Under the pieces are notes generated by a model. That model saw only the letters and a list, made by a program, of their open reading frames with translations, did no database searches and was not told the origin of the DNA. This document shows positions 44,369-52,620 of a stretch of DNA of 64,000 nucleotides, piece by piece. This DNA is from Anaerolineae bacterium (lineage in GTDB: Bacteria > Chloroflexota > Anaerolineae > Promineifilales > Promineifilaceae), in NCBI GenBank assembly GCA_023384355.1, contig JAHDWL010000008.1, forward strand, positions 44,411-108,410, given 5' to 3'. The first letter of the stretch is position 1, and each line of letters starts with the position of its first letter. A program made the position numbers and the translations under genes.

Positions 44369-46491
44369 TATTGTTCCATCAGCTCCAGACGCAACTGGTC
44401 AGCGCCGTCGGCCGTCCGCCATCGCTCGCCGGTCAGCGGGTCGTAGAGGCCGAAGGCGATGGTCGCCGGGACGCGGCCGTCGGGCGCGGACAGGTAATGA
44501 CGTTGCCGGAAGACGTCGCCGTCGCGCAGCGTTTCGGGATCGACCCACAGGCCGTCGTCGCCGATCAGGAAGTTGCCGTCGCCGTCGAGCAGCTGGGCGA
44601 AGACGGCCAGCCGCGGCCCGGAATAGACCCCCGGCGGCGGCGGGTTGCTAATGAGCGGTATCTCCGGCAATGCCAGATCGCCCTCGATCCGCCACTCCAG
44701 CTCCAGGACGCCGCTCGCCGGGTTATAGCCGGCCGCCACCCAGCACAGCCCGTTGGCGAAGCAGATCGGGGCCTCGTTCAGCCAGAGCTGACCCTCGCCC
44801 AGAGAGGCGGCATCAGGCGTGACCCGGGCCAGCGTATAGTCGCCGTCCGGTTGCGCGTCCTGCGGCAGCGGGGCCCAGGCTCCGTCATAAGGCGAATCGA
44901 CCTCCGGGTAGCCGCTGAAGCTGATGTCGGGCCACAGCAGCAGCGCCCGCTCCGGGTTATACCAGCGCGGCCGCACATCAGCATCGCCCAGCGCCATCTC
45001 CAGCGCGATCCGGTTCCACGGCCCGGCCAGCAGCCCGGTGATGCCGAAATCGGCCGGCCACGGCGCGGCGGGATCGCGCCGGATGAAGTCGGCTACATCC
45101 TCGACGTCGGCGTGGTAGAGGAAGCGCACCATCCCGCGTGCCGGCCACTCGACGAAGTAATCGGGCAAGTCTCGCGCGGCCGTGGCGACGAACAACCCGG
45201 CTGCGGCCAGTCCGATCAGCGCGATCCGGCGCGTGGCGGGCAGCCGCGACCAGGCTGCCAGAGCGCCGACGGGCAGCGCGGCCAGAATATAGAAGGCGGG
45301 CTGGGCCAGAATCACGTGGCCGAGACTGGCCGGCGGCACGCTGAAGACGGCCGGGGCGATGCCGCCCAGCCACCAGAGGAGCAGGAAGGCGGCCGCCAGA
45401 TCGCCGTTGCCCGGCACCGGACGAGCCTCGCCGGAACGCGCCCGGTAACTGACGCGGTTCACGATTGGCCGCAGCCCTCGCCACATGGCCAGCGCCACGC
45501 CGGCCCAGAAGAATGCCGCCCCGACAGGGCCGAACAGCGGCCGATTGGGGATGTTGTACAGCCACTCCGGGTCGCCCGTGGCGTGGGGCATGGTCAGCGC
45601 GGCGACGGCGTGGTCGATGACCAGCCGGAAGTTGCCCGCCCGCGCTTCGATGAGCGGCAGCGCCAGCTCGCCCACGCGCCCTTCGGCTTCCGGCTGGGCG
45701 GCCACCGCCAGGAGCAACGGCAGGGCGACGACGACCGTCGCCGCGGCCATGACCAGCAGCCCGCGCCACTTGCCCCGCAACCGCGCCGGCGCGGCCAGCA
45801 ACAGATAGACCACGAACGCCGCCGGGATGAGCGGCGCGCCCCGCGAGGCGAAATAGCTGTGAAAGCCGAGGCCGAGGAAGAGGCCGGCGATCAGGAAAGA
45901 GAGAAGGGGAGAAGGGGAGAAGGGGTGAAAGGGCGCTCCCTTTTCCTTCTTTCCCTCTTCGCCTGAAAAGAGTCCTTGCCAGAAAAAGTAGAACGCCGGC
46001 AGCACCAGCACCGGCGTCAGGCTGTGGCGAATGCCGAAGCGGGAGTACATGAGGCCCCAGAAACTGACCGCCAGCAGCGCCGACGCCGTCAGCCCCACGA
46101 CCACGCCGAACATCCGCCGCGCCAGAACGTAGGTCAGCGGCACAGCCAGCGTACCCAGAATGGCCGACAGCAGGCGGATGCCCGGCGTCGTCGGGCCGAA
46201 GAGCGCCAGAAAGACGGCGTTCAGCGCGTGGTAGAGCGCCTCGTGGCCGGAGGCGTCGGGATAGAAGAAGGCCAGGTCGCCGTTGAGGATTTTTTGCGAG
46301 ATGACCAGCGTCTCGATCAGCTCGTCGTCGCGCAGGCCGGGCGGAACGCTTCCCAGCGCCCAGACGCGCAACCCGAAGGCCAGCAGCGCGATCAGGGCCG
46401 CCCATGTGGCCGGGCGACGGATGAGCGTGCCGAGCAACTCGCGACTGCGGCCGTCATGTGAGGGCGTTTGGATGGCGTTCACGTCATTCAT
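44368..46491 (-). CDS. Glycosyltransferase-39-like integral membrane protein
   Basis: This 707-residue GT-C fold protein has the first-loop acidic motif GLRDDELIETLVISQ, then SGHEALYHALNAVFLALFG and membrane helices to about residue 480. The extracytoplasmic C-terminal part has beta-strand segments (YNPASGVLELEWRIEGDLAL) like those of its neighbours. A run of purine-rich DNA encodes an in-frame low-complexity insert (GEEGKKEKGAPFHPFSPSP) in a loop. It likely transfers a sugar from a polyprenyl carrier; the acceptor is unknown. Middle gene of a three-gene operon, with overlaps on both sides. Confidence 0.82.
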   Translation of the reverse strand: MNDVNAIQTPSHDGRSRELLGTLIRRPATWAALIALLAFGLRVWALGSVPPGLRDDELIETLVISQKILNGDLAFFYPDASGHEALYHALNAVFLALFGPTTPGIRLLSAILGTLAVPLTYVLARRMFGVVVGLTASALLAVSFWGLMYSRFGIRHSLTPVLVLPAFYFFWQGLFSGEEGKKEKGAPFHPFSPSPLLSFLIAGLFLGLGFHSYFASRGAPLIPAAFVVYLLLAAPARLRGKWRGLLVMAAATVVVALPLLLAVAAQPEAEGRVGELALPLIEARAGNFRLVIDHAVAALTMPHATGDPEWLYNIPNRPLFGPVGAAFFWAGVALAMWRGLRPIVNRVSYRARSGEARPVPGNGDLAAAFLLLWWLGGIAPAVFSVPPASLGHVILAQPAFYILAALPVGALAAWSRLPATRRIALIGLAAAGLFVATAARDLPDYFVEWPARGMVRFLYHADVEDVADFIRRDPAAPWPADFGITGLLAGPWNRIALEMALGDADVRPRWYNPERALLLWPDISFSGYPEVDSPYDGAWAPLPQDAQPDGDYTLARVTPDAASLGEGQLWLNEAPICFANGLCWVAAGYNPASGVLELEWRIEGDLALPEIPLISNPPPPGVYSGPRLAVFAQLLDGDGNFLIGDDGLWVDPETLRDGDVFRQRHYLSAPDGRVPATIAFGLYDPLTGERWRTADGADQLRLELMEQ
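45895..45960. repeat. Polypurine/polypyrimidine low-complexity tract inside a coding region
   Basis: Repeated GAGAAGGG units are followed by pyrimidine-rich CCCTTTTCCTTCTTTCCC. It encodes an insert in the protein at 44368-46491, and an equivalent tract sits at 48024-48134. Confidence 0.6.
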
Positions 46492-48631
46492 CGCGCACCG
46501 TCACTGTCGCCAGGGCGACGACCTCTTCTCCGGCTTCGGTCGTCAATCGCCGGCCGTCGCTCGTGGTGTAGACCCCCACCGTCACCGGGTACTCGCCGGG
46601 CGGGATGTCCTCCGGCAGGGCGACGGTGTGCCGTTGCAGCAACACATCACCGGCCACCCACGACTCGCCCGGCGCGCCCAGCCCGTCGGCCTGAGCGACG
46701 GGTCGCCCGTCCGGACCGATGACGTGGACGAAGATCGAGGCGTCCGGCAAGGGTTGCCCCAGCCGCCAGGCTGTCACTAGTGTCAGGGTGTCACCCGGTT
46801 GCGCGTCGCTGGTCGACAGGTCGTAGCCGACCAGCTCGATGTGGTCGGAGAAACGGATCGTCGCCTCGCTTCCGGCCATGACGGGCGACATGGTTCGGGC
46901 GATGTCGTCCCCGGAGCGGTCGAGGCGATAGACGCGCACCGGCCGGTCGAGGTCGTTGGGCCGCATCGGCAGTTCGTCGATTGGCGTCGCGCCCGCCAGG
47001 TAGGGTTGCAATTCGGCCGGGATGGGCGTGAAGCCGGGGACGAGCAGCAGTCCTCCGGCAACGGCCGGGAACAGCAGGCTCTCGCGGCCGTCGAACCAGC
47101 GCGGTTGGGCGGCCGGGTTGCGGAACGTCAGCAGGGCCACGGCGGGCGTGTGGAAGCGGCCGGGGGTGATGGTTGAGACGGCCGCCGCGCCGCCGCGCTC
47201 GTCGAGGTAGCGCAACGCCGTGACCATCGTCGTCTCATATTGCACGCGTACTTCCGGCGCGTTGGCCCAGCGGCCGAAGTAGTCGCGAGCGGTTTGGGCG
47301 GCGACGGCGGCGAAGAAGATGAGCGCCAGTATAAAGCCGGCAGCTACCCTGCGGCCGCCAGCCGGCCGGCGCAGCGCGTGCCATCCCGCCGCCATCGCCA
47401 GCGCCGGGAACACGTAGAGCACGGGCAGTGCGCCGATGGCCTGGGTGGTGCTCAACCCTGGCCCGGTCACCAGCACGGGGGCGAAGCCCAGCGCCAGCCA
47501 GGCCAGCGCCAGGAATGCGCCGGGAGAGCCGGTCGTTCTGGAGGATAAGCCCGCTTTATCAGTGATGACGCGGTTTCGGCGATTTACAAACCCCCGAACG
47601 GCCAGCCACCCGGCGACGACCAGACCCGCACAGAACAACGCGCCCATCACCGGCCCTAGGAACGGCTTGCCGGGGATGTTGTAGCGCCAGGTCTGATCTC
47701 CCTCAATCGTGAACAGGCGCAGCGCGCCGAGAGCGTTATCCAGCAGGCGGCCGTATTCGCCCACGGTAGCGGCATCGAGCGGCGCGTTCAGTTCGTCGAT
47801 GCGCACCTCCAGCCCCGGATTGCGCCACAGATGGAGGAGCAGCGGCGCGGCCACGAGAAAGGCCACGCCCAGCGTCAACGCCGTGCCCCACAGCAGACGA
47901 CGCGGCCGGCGCTCGCCCGGCGGCGCGACGAGCGCGAGATAGGCGGCCAGCGCCGGAAAAGCGAGCCACATCCCGCGGGCGGGGATGTAGGTGTAGAACG
48001 TGAGGCCCAGCAGAATGCCGGCCGAGAGGAAGGGGAGAAAGGGGAAAAGGGAGAAAGGGGGAAAGGGAGTGGGGCCTCGACGCCTCCTCTCCCCTTCTCC
48101 CCTTCTCCCCTTCTCCTTTTCCTCCCTTTCCTCCACAAAAATAGCCCGCCAGAACACCAACACCGCCCCCGCGAACAGCGCGGGCAGGGCGATCGACCGC
48201 AGGGCTTGCCGCCCGGCCATGACCGGCCAGAAGCCCACGGCCAGCCCGGCGGCGGCGAGCAGGGCCACCGACGCGCCGAACGCCCGTCGTGCCCAGGCGT
48301 AGGTCGCGGCGATCATCAGCAGACTAAGATAGGCCGAAGTCAGGCGCGGGGCGAGGATCGTCGGCCCCGTCCCGGCCATGACGAGGGCCGTGACGTAATC
48401 GTAGAGCGGCTCGCGGCCGTAGCCGACGGTGAAATAGATGTCGCGTGCGCCGTTGACGATCGCCCACGCCGTCAGGCCGTGGTCGGCCTCGTCGTGGGTC
48501 ATGCCCGGCGGGGCCGACGGCAGCGCCACCAGCCGGAACGCGGCCGCCGCCAGCATAATCAGCAGAATCAACGCTGTTCGATGAAGTTTGGGCGACGAGA
48601 TCGCAACTCGCGCAGGTGCAACAGGAGCCAT
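46484..48631 (-). CDS. Glycosyltransferase-39-like integral membrane protein
   Basis: This 715-residue paralogue of the next gene has the first-loop motif GMTHDEADHGLTAWAI (acidic pair), about ten helices, then an extracytoplasmic beta-domain (IELVGYDLSTSDAQPGDTLT). The same type of domain occurs twice in the protein at 42008-44368. A polypurine/polypyrimidine tract (48024-48134) encodes a charged then Pro/Phe-rich insert (EEREEKEKGRRGEGERRRRG) in a loop, at the same place as in the neighbour. First gene of the operon; it overlaps the next by 8 bases. No strong ribosome site. Confidence 0.82.
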   Translation of the reverse strand: MAPVAPARVAISSPKLHRTALILLIMLAAAAFRLVALPSAPPGMTHDEADHGLTAWAIVNGARDIYFTVGYGREPLYDYVTALVMAGTGPTILAPRLTSAYLSLLMIAATYAWARRAFGASVALLAAAGLAVGFWPVMAGRQALRSIALPALFAGAVLVFWRAIFVEEREEKEKGRRGEGERRRRGPTPFPPFSLFPFLPFLSAGILLGLTFYTYIPARGMWLAFPALAAYLALVAPPGERRPRRLLWGTALTLGVAFLVAAPLLLHLWRNPGLEVRIDELNAPLDAATVGEYGRLLDNALGALRLFTIEGDQTWRYNIPGKPFLGPVMGALFCAGLVVAGWLAVRGFVNRRNRVITDKAGLSSRTTGSPGAFLALAWLALGFAPVLVTGPGLSTTQAIGALPVLYVFPALAMAAGWHALRRPAGGRRVAAGFILALIFFAAVAAQTARDYFGRWANAPEVRVQYETTMVTALRYLDERGGAAAVSTITPGRFHTPAVALLTFRNPAAQPRWFDGRESLLFPAVAGGLLLVPGFTPIPAELQPYLAGATPIDELPMRPNDLDRPVRVYRLDRSGDDIARTMSPVMAGSEATIRFSDHIELVGYDLSTSDAQPGDTLTLVTAWRLGQPLPDASIFVHVIGPDGRPVAQADGLGAPGESWVAGDVLLQRHTVALPEDIPPGEYPVTVGVYTTSDGRRLTTEAGEEVVALATVTVRDE
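48024..48134. repeat. Mirror-like GGGGAGAA / TTCTCCCC tract inside a coding region
   Basis: About 50 bases of purine-only GGGGAGAAAGG units are followed, after a short spacer, by about 55 bases of CCCCTTCT units. The two arms are partly complementary and could form a long imperfect hairpin. The tract stays in frame. Confidence 0.65.
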
Positions 48632-48730
48632 GCTAACGGGTGATGATACCGGCGGGCGGTGGGGGCCGCAACTACGCTAAACGGACGATTAACCGCCTTG
48701 TTCGGGACAAAGACCCCGTGGGCGACAAAC

Positions 48731-48760
48731 AAAAACGCCGCACGGACGAGCGTGCGGCGT
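48731..48760 (-). terminator. Rho-independent terminator of infC-rpmI-rplT
   Basis: On the minus strand ACGCCGCACG pairs with CGTGCGGCGT around a 6-base loop, followed by TTTTTG. It lies 27 bases after the rplT stop. Confidence 0.85.
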
Positions 48761-48786
48761 TTGACGATCGAGAATTATCTCCGGGA

Positions 48787-49140
48787 TCAAGCCAAAGCGT
48801 GCTTGGCGACATCAACGACGGCCGCAAACGCCGCCTCGTCGCGCACGGCCAAATCGGCCAGCGCCTTGCGATCCAGCTTGACTTCGGCCACCTTCAGGCC
48901 GTGCATGAAGCGACTGTAGGACAGCCCGTGCATCCGTGTTGCCGCGTTGATGCGCGCGATCCACAGACGGCGGAAGTCGCGCTTCTTGTTGCGGCGGTCG
49001 CGGTAGGCGTACCAGTATGACTTCATCATGGCTTCATTGGCGCGGCGGAACAGCTTGGAACGCGATCCCCACTGGCCTTTGGTCATGCTGAGTATCTTCT
49101 TATGACGACGGCGTGTTACAAAACCACCTTTTACGCGCAT
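48787..49140 (-). CDS. rplT: 50S ribosomal protein L20
   Basis: This 117-residue protein begins [20 protein letters not shown] and continues with [28 protein letters not shown], the L20 signature. L20 binds 23S rRNA early in large-subunit assembly and in some bacteria represses its own operon. GAGG lies close before the ATG. Last gene of the infC operon. Confidence 0.98.
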   Translation of the reverse strand: MRVKGGFVTRRRHKKILSMTKGQWGSRSKLFRRANEAMMKSYWYAYRDRRNKKRDFRRLWIARINAATRMHGLSYSRFMHGLKVAEVKLDRKALADLAVRDEAAFAAVVDVAKHALA

Positions 49141-49229
49141 ATCAATTCACCTCGCATTTCATGGTAGCCTGGACGCTCAACGCGGGGCGCGAGGCCAGGC
49201 AGCGAATTTATCAATCAACAATAAAACGG

Positions 49230-49475
49230 TCAGGCCGGCGGGTTGGCCTTATATTTCTTCATGTACGGGGTCAGGCGCTTGATGCGACGGATGTCGCCGG
49301 GCGCGGTGACCACGATCATTTCGGAGAACATCTGCTTCGAACGCTTCGCCTTGCGCCGGCGCAAGTGGCTTTTGCCGCCCTTGGTACGGACGATCTTGCC
49401 GGTGCCGGTCATGCGGAAGCGCTTCGAGGCCGCCTTGTATGTCTTCAGCTTGTATTTTTTCGTTCCCTTTGGCAT
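49230..49475 (-). CDS. rpmI: 50S ribosomal protein L35
   Basis: This 81-residue L35 has KAASKRFRMTGTGKIVRTKG and HLRRRKAKRSKQMF. It is slightly longer than the usual 65 residues owing to a C-terminal tail ending KKYKANPPA. AGGG precedes the ATG. It lies between infC and rplT. Confidence 0.97.
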   Translation of the reverse strand: MPKGTKKYKLKTYKAASKRFRMTGTGKIVRTKGGKSHLRRRKAKRSKQMFSEMIVVTAPGDIRRIKRLTPYMKKYKANPPA

Positions 49476-49545
49476 GGTTACATCCCTGTCTACGTGTTTA
49501 TCTCAAGTGCCGGCGCGATCTCGTCCTCGTCGCCGGCCTCTGCCG

Positions 49546-49568
49546 AAAAAAAAGCCCCGAAGGGCTTT
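49546..49568 (-). terminator. Intra-operon terminator/attenuator between infC and rpmI
   Basis: On the minus strand AAAGCCC TTCG GGGCTTT forms a UUCG-capped hairpin, followed by five more T residues. It starts 3 bases after the infC stop and before rpmI. It could lower, or regulate, transcription of the two ribosomal protein genes relative to infC. Confidence 0.75.
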
Positions 49569-49570
49569 CT

Positions 49571-50179
49571 TCATCCTTGGGTCGCCTCCGGCGTTTTGGG
49601 CGCTTCGGAGGCCGGTTGGCTCTTCTGTGGCGCGGCGCTCTCCGGGGCCAGGGTCAGGGTCATGCGCCAACCCTCCAGCGTCGGTTGCTGCTCCACAATC
49701 GCGATATCGCTCAACTCCTCGGCGATATCCTGCAGGGCTTTCTGTCCGATCTCGGGGTAGGAAATCTCCCGCGACTTGAACCGGACCATGAACTTGACCT
49801 TTTTGCCCTCTTCGAGCCATTTGCGCGCTGTGCGCACGCCGATATCCTTATGGTAATCGCCCGTTCGCGGCGTCAGACGGATAGTCTTGACCTCGATCTT
49901 TTTCTGGTGCTTGCGGGCTTCGCGCTCTTTCTTGGTTTGTTCGTAGGCGAACTTGCCGAAATCGAGCACCCGGCACACGGGCGGGTTGGCGTTCGGGGCC
50001 ACTTCAACCAAATCCAGTTCCGCTTCTTCGGCGATGCGCAGGGCATCGAAGAAGGGCAGAACGCCCCGGTTCTCACCGTTGTGGTCGATCAGGCGCACTT
50101 CGCGGGCCCGAATCTGCCGGTTAATCCGGTAATCAACGGTGATTGGTTTGGTCGGCGGTGGACGTTTTACTCTCTTAAT
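49571..50179 (-). CDS. infC: Translation initiation factor IF-3, ATT start codon
   Basis: This 202-residue IF-3 keeps the 30S subunit free and proofreads the initiator codon. The conserved N-terminus YRINRQIRAREVRLIDHNGE lies upstream of the first GTG (50098), so that GTG cannot be the start. Reading back in frame, an ATT at 50179 directly follows a stop (TAG) and has AGAGGA 6 bases upstream. No ATG, GTG or TTG occurs between that stop and the conserved region. AUU starts are known for infC in E. coli, where IF-3 discriminates against its own start codon. The C-terminal domain (VKFMVRFKSREISYPEIGQK) is intact; an Ala/Pro/Ser tail extends it. Confidence 0.93.
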   Translation of the reverse strand: MKRVKRPPPTKPITVDYRINRQIRAREVRLIDHNGENRGVLPFFDALRIAEEAELDLVEVAPNANPPVCRVLDFGKFAYEQTKKEREARKHQKKIEVKTIRLTPRTGDYHKDIGVRTARKWLEEGKKVKFMVRFKSREISYPEIGQKALQDIAEELSDIAIVEQQPTLEGWRMTLTLAPESAAPQKSQPASEAPKTPEATQG

Positions 50180-50524
50180 CTACTATCCTCTTTCCGCGAC
50201 TCCCGGCTTTCCGGGCCTCGCGATTGTTCAATTGACAACAAAACACTGGCCAACGGCCTAGTCAGAAATCATAACACAGGATTTTCCAGAGGTCAAACTC
50301 GCCCGGGGTTTCGCCGCCGGGTCCATTCAACCCGGCATCTGCCGACGGAATAGCGACAACGAGCGCCAATTGAACCATGCCCGATCGTTTATTCCAAAAA
50401 CTGCTTCGTTTACGCTATAATCGCATCTCCAATGCACCATTCCAATCAACCGGCTACGCGGCGGCAGGTTTATCAAATTGTGTGGGCGTTGTCATCTGCG
50501 TTTATCTTCGGTGGCAAGAGTTAA
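50180..50524. other. Divergent control region between infC and dnaG
   Basis: This region contains the infC ribosome site at 50186-50191 and the dnaG promoter candidate. No gene with supporting features is seen. Confidence 0.5.
50392..50421 (+). promoter_or_regulatory. Promoter candidate for dnaG-rpoD
   Basis: A perfect TATAAT lies at 50416-50421. The -35 match (TTCCAA at 50392-50397, spacer 18) is weak. Transcription would start about 95 bases before dnaG. Confidence 0.35.
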
Positions 50525-52597
50525 ATGACCGACACTCAGGAGATCAAGAACCGGCTCGACCTCGTCGACGTAGTGCAGGACTACGGCGTCCAACTGCGCA
50601 AGTCGGGGCGCAATTACGCCGGCTTCTGCCCCTTCCACGCCAACACCCGCACCCCTGCCTTCTACGTCTTTCCGGAGAGCCAGACGTGGCGCTGCTTTGG
50701 AGCTTGCGCCGAGGGGGGCGATGTCTTCTCCTTCGTCATGAAGAAGAACGGCTGGGATTTCAGGGAGACGCTGGTCGATCTGGCCCGACGGGCGGGCGTG
50801 ACGCTGGAGGAGACGCGACCTAAGGACGCCGCCCGCGAGGCCATCGAGGATCGGCAGGTCGCCCTGCTCGACGCCGCTTCAAATTATTACCACCAGCTCC
50901 TGCTCCACGCGCCGCAGGCCGAGGCCGCCCGCCGCTATGTGAGCGATCGCGGGCTAAACGACGACACCGTGAACGCCTTTCGTCTCGGTTTCGCCTTCGA
51001 TTCATGGGACGCGGCAAAGACCCACTTCACCGGCCAGGGTTACAGCGAAGAGGAGTTGCTGGCCGTAGGGTTGCTGACGGAGCACGAGGAGCGCCACACT
51101 CGCTACGACCGATTCCGTGGCCGGTTCATGATCCCTATCCGCGACCTGGACGGGCGCGTGGTTGGATTCGGCGCGCGCACGCTTGACCCCGACGGCATCC
51201 CTAAATATCTCAACAGCCCGCAGACGGCGCTCTTCGACAAGGGGCATCTCATCTTCAATCTCGACATGGCCAGACGCCATATCCGCGATGCGCGCGAGGT
51301 GGTGCTGGTCGAGGGTTATCTTGACGTGATGACCGCCTGGCAGCATGGCTTCCGCAATGTTGTGGCCCAGATGGGCACAGCGCTGACCGAGACGCAGTTG
51401 CGCCTGTTGCAGAAGCACAGCAAGCGCTTTGTGCTGGCGCTCGACCCCGACGCCGCCGGCGCCAAGGCCACACTGCGCAGCCTGCAACTGGCGCGGGAGA
51501 CGCTCGATCGGGAGCTGGACGTGCGCTTCGATGCCCGCGGTCTGGTCCAGTTGGAAGGACGGCTGCGGGCCGACATCCGCGTCGTCACGCTGCCCGAGGG
51601 GCAAGACCCTGACAAGCTTATTCGCAACGACCCGGCCGCCTGGCCGCGGCTCCTGGCCGAAGCCCGGCCGGTGGTCGATTACGTCATCGAGGTTGTGGCC
51701 GCCGGGCTTGAGCCGGGTGATGCCAAGGGCAAATCGGTCGCCGCGACCCAGGTGCTGCCGCTCATCAACGATATCGCCGACCCGGTGGAGCGCGATCACT
51801 ACTTCACAAAACTGGGCAAGACCCTGGGCATCGACGTGGCCGCCTTGCGTCAGGCAGCCGAGAAACAGAAAAAGGATCGCCGGCCACGAACCACCAGCGG
51901 CGGTTCACGGCCGCCATACCACGAGCAGCCGCCACCAATCCAAGACGGACCGCCACAGGTCGGCGACCAGCCATTCGTGCCCCCGGAACCGGACGTGCCG
52001 CCCGACGGGACAGGCATCCCGGCGCGCGGCACGCTTAACAGCGGCGGCAAGATCGCCACGCGCCGGCTGCGTCATTCCCCCCGTCTGGAGGAGAATTTTC
52101 TGCGTCAATGTCTGGAACATCCCGGCGCGCTGCCGGCAGTAAATTACTTGCTGACCCGCCACAAGCAGCAGGAGGTGTCGGCGGCCGACTTTGTGCGCGT
52201 CGAGGACAAGATTATCCTGGACATCATCAGCGATCGCACGACAACACCTTCTGTTGCAACGATCGATGAATTGTGCGATAGTCTTGACTCGGCGATTGCG
52301 CAAAGGGTGAGGGCACTTTTTGAAAAGCCGTCCACGCTCGGCAACAAGCTGGACCGCCTGCCTGACTCCCTGGCTCTGTCTGTGCTCGACTGGCGGTTGG
52401 AAAAAATCAGGGAGCAAAATTCTATTCTGAAACAGTTCCTCCCTGCCGGTGGTCGGTTCGACTCCAAAGACGAGTTAACGCAATCCTATCTTGATCAGGT
52501 ACAGGAGATGAAGCGCATTAACCACGCGCGAGATGCGATGTCGGCCACCGGCCGTCGTCGAGCCGAAGAGGGGTTGAGCGGCCGCAAGACTCGGTAA
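50525..52597 (+). CDS. dnaG: DNA primase
   Basis: This 690-residue DnaG synthesises RNA primers at the replication fork. The N-terminal CHC2 zinc finger is GFCPFH...[14 protein letters not shown], with an extra residue between the last two cysteines (CFGAC rather than CFGC). The RNA-polymerase core and TOPRIM follow: [18 protein letters not shown] and [12 protein letters not shown] Pro-rich linker (about residues 445-500) leads to a C-terminal helicase-binding-like region. It lies 23 bases before rpoD in the classical macromolecular synthesis arrangement, without rpsU. Confidence 0.96.
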   Translation: MTDTQEIKNRLDLVDVVQDYGVQLRKSGRNYAGFCPFHANTRTPAFYVFPESQTWRCFGACAEGGDVFSFVMKKNGWDFRETLVDLARRAGVTLEETRPKDAAREAIEDRQVALLDAASNYYHQLLLHAPQAEAARRYVSDRGLNDDTVNAFRLGFAFDSWDAAKTHFTGQGYSEEELLAVGLLTEHEERHTRYDRFRGRFMIPIRDLDGRVVGFGARTLDPDGIPKYLNSPQTALFDKGHLIFNLDMARRHIRDAREVVLVEGYLDVMTAWQHGFRNVVAQMGTALTETQLRLLQKHSKRFVLALDPDAAGAKATLRSLQLARETLDRELDVRFDARGLVQLEGRLRADIRVVTLPEGQDPDKLIRNDPAAWPRLLAEARPVVDYVIEVVAAGLEPGDAKGKSVAATQVLPLINDIADPVERDHYFTKLGKTLGIDVAALRQAAEKQKKDRRPRTTSGGSRPPYHEQPPPIQDGPPQVGDQPFVPPEPDVPPDGTGIPARGTLNSGGKIATRRLRHSPRLEENFLRQCLEHPGALPAVNYLLTRHKQQEVSAADFVRVEDKIILDIISDRTTTPSVATIDELCDSLDSAIAQRVRALFEKPSTLGNKLDRLPDSLALSVLDWRLEKIREQNSILKQFLPAGGRFDSKDELTQSYLDQVQEMKRINHARDAMSATGRRRAEEGLSGRKTR

Positions 52598-52620
52598 ATC
52601 TGGCAAAATATAGTTTCCGT

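Noticed and set aside
44275..45966. 563-codon plus-strand open frame across two glycosyltransferase genes
   Set aside because: It spans the junction of two overlapping real genes on the other strand and has Arg/Gln/Gly-rich shadow composition.
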